64,000 bases of DNA from Arcicella sp034519515 (lineage in GTDB: Bacteria; Bacteroidota; Bacteroidia; Cytophagales; Spirosomataceae). Shown piece by piece: positions 62,994 through 64,000 of the stretch. The stretch covers positions 1 to 64,000 of the forward strand of contig JAXHOK010000046.1 of NCBI GenBank assembly GCA_034519515.1. Reading direction: 5' to 3'. A model generated the notes under the pieces. That model was not told the DNA's origin. It saw only the letters and a program-made list of their open reading frames with translations, and searched no databases. A program made the translations under genes and the position numbers. Each line of letters starts with the position of its first letter. Positions within the stretch are counted from its first letter, which is position 1.

Positions 62994-63632
62994 CTAATCA
63001 TGTATGTTTTTCGTATCGTCTGTTTCTATAATCAAAATCACAGCATCATTGGTCAATGCTTCAAATTCTATATTTTCAATATTCCATAACAGCAAACTAT
63101 CGTGAGCCTTTAAAAGACGGTCTTCTACCTCAAATGCCCCCGAAAGTACATATATGAAAACCTGTTTATTGTTATTTGATAAATTAAAAAATCCCTCTAT
63201 TCTACTGTCATATTGACCCATTCTTATTGTTTCGTGGATGGATAATAATTGATTTTTTTGGGTTTGAACATCCAGATTGATTATATTTTTGTTTGGCAAA
63301 AATAGTTCTTGACCTATTAAAACTTCATAAAAATTAATGGTATCATTTTCGTAGGGATTGCAGATTTTATACGTTGTTTCGTCTTTTGAAAAGAAAGAAA
63401 TAATTTGGTTTTCTTCAATTATCTGTTTTTCATTTTCTGATTCAAATTCTATATCTCCTATATATGGTATTATTAAAACGGAAATATTTTCAACCTTCTG
63501 GGATTGGTACGACAAACCCCCTTCTAAATAATTATCATTAATTACTATGGAGGGGGTTTGAGTTTTTGCACCAATCAAAGTCCTTTCTCTTTGTTCCGAA
63601 ATAAAAATTATTCCTTCGGCTTGATGTATCAT
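62994..63632 (-). CDS. pirin-like bicupin protein
   Basis: A 212-residue protein related to pirin/YhaK quercetinase-like bicupins. The C-terminal half is characteristic (GQYDSRIEGFFNLSNNNKQV, VFIYVLSGAFEVEDRLLKAHDSLLLW). The N-terminal half is diverged and lacks the usual metal-binding HPH motif, so enzymatic activity is doubtful. It lies 11 bases downstream of the intradiol dioxygenase gene, as if co-transcribed. Confidence 0.7.
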   Translation of the reverse strand: MIHQAEGIIFISEQRERTLIGAKTQTPSIVINDNYLEGGLSYQSQKVENISVLIIPYIGDIEFESENEKQIIEENQIISFFSKDETTYKICNPYENDTINFYEVLIGQELFLPNKNIINLDVQTQKNQLLSIHETIRMGQYDSRIEGFFNLSNNNKQVFIYVLSGAFEVEDRLLKAHDSLLLWNIENIEFEALTNDAVILIIETDDTKNIHD

Positions 63633-63643
63633 GTGTTTTTTAA

Positions 63644-64000
63644 TTATGCACTTACTACAATGGTGTGTGTAAGTGTATATCCAGCCGCTATGCTACCCTC
63701 CAGCGTTCCAAGCTCATTTGTAAATCCGTCACTAAATACGTTGTCTCTTTCGTTGGTAGTATCTTGTGTGCCTTTGCTTTTATAGTCGCTTGCCGTAGTA
63801 TATACGGTATCACAAACTGCTTTGGGAAACGCAATTTGAGTAACCAATAATGATTTTCCTGCTGCTGTATAAATATGAGCATGAACGTGGGGGGCTCTGC
63901 CGCCGTACCAACCAGGAAATATACTTCCAAAAGTTACCAAGCCATTGGCATCGGTTGTTTGTCTTCCTCTTAACCAATTCACTGATGTATAATTAGTCGA
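63644..64000 (-). CDS. intradiol ring-cleavage dioxygenase, N-terminus beyond the window
   Basis: The C-terminal 118 residues of a non-heme Fe(III) dioxygenase of the secreted/lipoprotein intradiol type. VTFGSIFPGWYGGRAPHVHAHIY holds the tyrosine and two histidine iron ligands (Y in GWY, both H in HVH). The later SDYKSKGTQDTTNERDNVF and C-terminal IAAGYTLTHTIVVSA strands match this group rather than PcaGH or CatA. It cleaves a catechol-type ring between the two hydroxyls. Confidence 0.85.
   Translation of the reverse strand, partial: STNYTSVNWLRGRQTTDANGLVTFGSIFPGWYGGRAPHVHAHIYTAAGKSLLVTQIAFPKAVCDTVYTTASDYKSKGTQDTTNERDNVFSDGFTNELGTLEGSIAAGYTLTHTIVVSA

Overview
The window joins two unrelated genomes. 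Bases 1 to about 27,315 are GC-rich and read as an alphaproteobacterium of the Rhizobiaceae type (Agrobacterium/Rhizobium-like). The evidence is a thrB-rnhA pair, thrC next to an M16 peptidase, rhizobial intergenic palindromes and BioR-type operators before bioY. Bases from about 27,320 to 64,000 are AT-rich and read as a Bacteroidota bacterium, probably Cytophagales-like. There I see a TonB-dependent receptor with a carboxypeptidase-D-like N-terminal domain, TAnnTTTG promoter boxes and little Shine-Dalgarno signal. The join falls inside two genes, each cut short, with no mobile element nearby. It is most simply an assembly chimera, and the halves should be interpreted separately.

Alphaproteobacterial half: a possible gene end (3-242), a PAS-GGDEF-EAL protein, thrB-rnhA, a Dabb protein, an atypical peroxiredoxin beside a DsbD-N-domain protein, YqgE, an AraC/GyrI-like regulator with a DUF1801 gene, and a LysE exporter. 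Next is a minus-strand run thrC - M16 peptidase - RimJ-like acetyltransferase - membrane GGDEF-EAL protein (frameshifted). It is followed by a lipoprotein, an XRE-cupin regulator divergent from a flavin monooxygenase, a lipid kinase, a HAD phosphatase, SMR exporter-TetR, ArsR divergent from a NIPSNAP/ABM pair with two clear operator palindromes, ParD and a frameshifted ParE, a GntR regulator, bioY-DUF1284 behind BioR boxes, MmcQ/YjbR, and an NMO-tautomerase-NTF2-like operon cut by the junction.

Bacteroidota half: almost everything looks like catabolism of plant aromatic compounds and their glycosides. A plus-strand block (27.3-35.2 kb) holds a tartrate/malate dehydrogenase end, DctA, an MFS transporter and four genes (crotonase, feruloyl-CoA-synthetase-like ligase, HSD10-type dehydrogenase, amidohydrolase). 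These four match the non-thiolytic hydroxycinnamate side-chain pathway known from actinobacteria (Cou). A minus-strand block (35.3-44.1 kb) holds a MetE-like protein, a cyclase-family hydrolase, a GH3 beta-glucosidase, a fumarylacetoacetase-family hydrolase, an FAD monooxygenase, a C-C-hydrolase-type alpha/beta hydrolase and an extradiol dioxygenase. At 44.3-48.3 kb lies the most striking set: a DgpC/CarC-like TIM barrel, a DUF6379 (DgpB/CarB-like) small subunit and a pyranose-oxidase-like GMC flavoenzyme, with an AraC regulator behind them. This is the gene set for oxidising a C-linked sugar at C3 and then breaking the sugar-aglycone C-C bond. Further on are MFS transporters, a TonB receptor, several SDRs, a cupin, a fused CoA-transferase, a second related AraC, a monooxygenase-fold protein, a histidinol-dehydrogenase homologue, a pirin-like protein and the end of an intradiol dioxygenase.

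Taken together the second half suggests an outer-membrane-to-central-metabolism route for C- and O-glycosylated phenylpropanoids or flavonoids. Glycosides enter, sugars are removed by GH3 or by oxidation and C-C lyase, the C3 side chain is removed by the Cou-like enzymes, rings are opened by di- and monooxygenases, and products are drained by FAH, CoA-transferase and dehydrogenases. Small palindromic repeats are unusually frequent between these genes. Five reading-frame breaks in four genes, spread over both halves, suggest base-level sequence errors rather than true decay.
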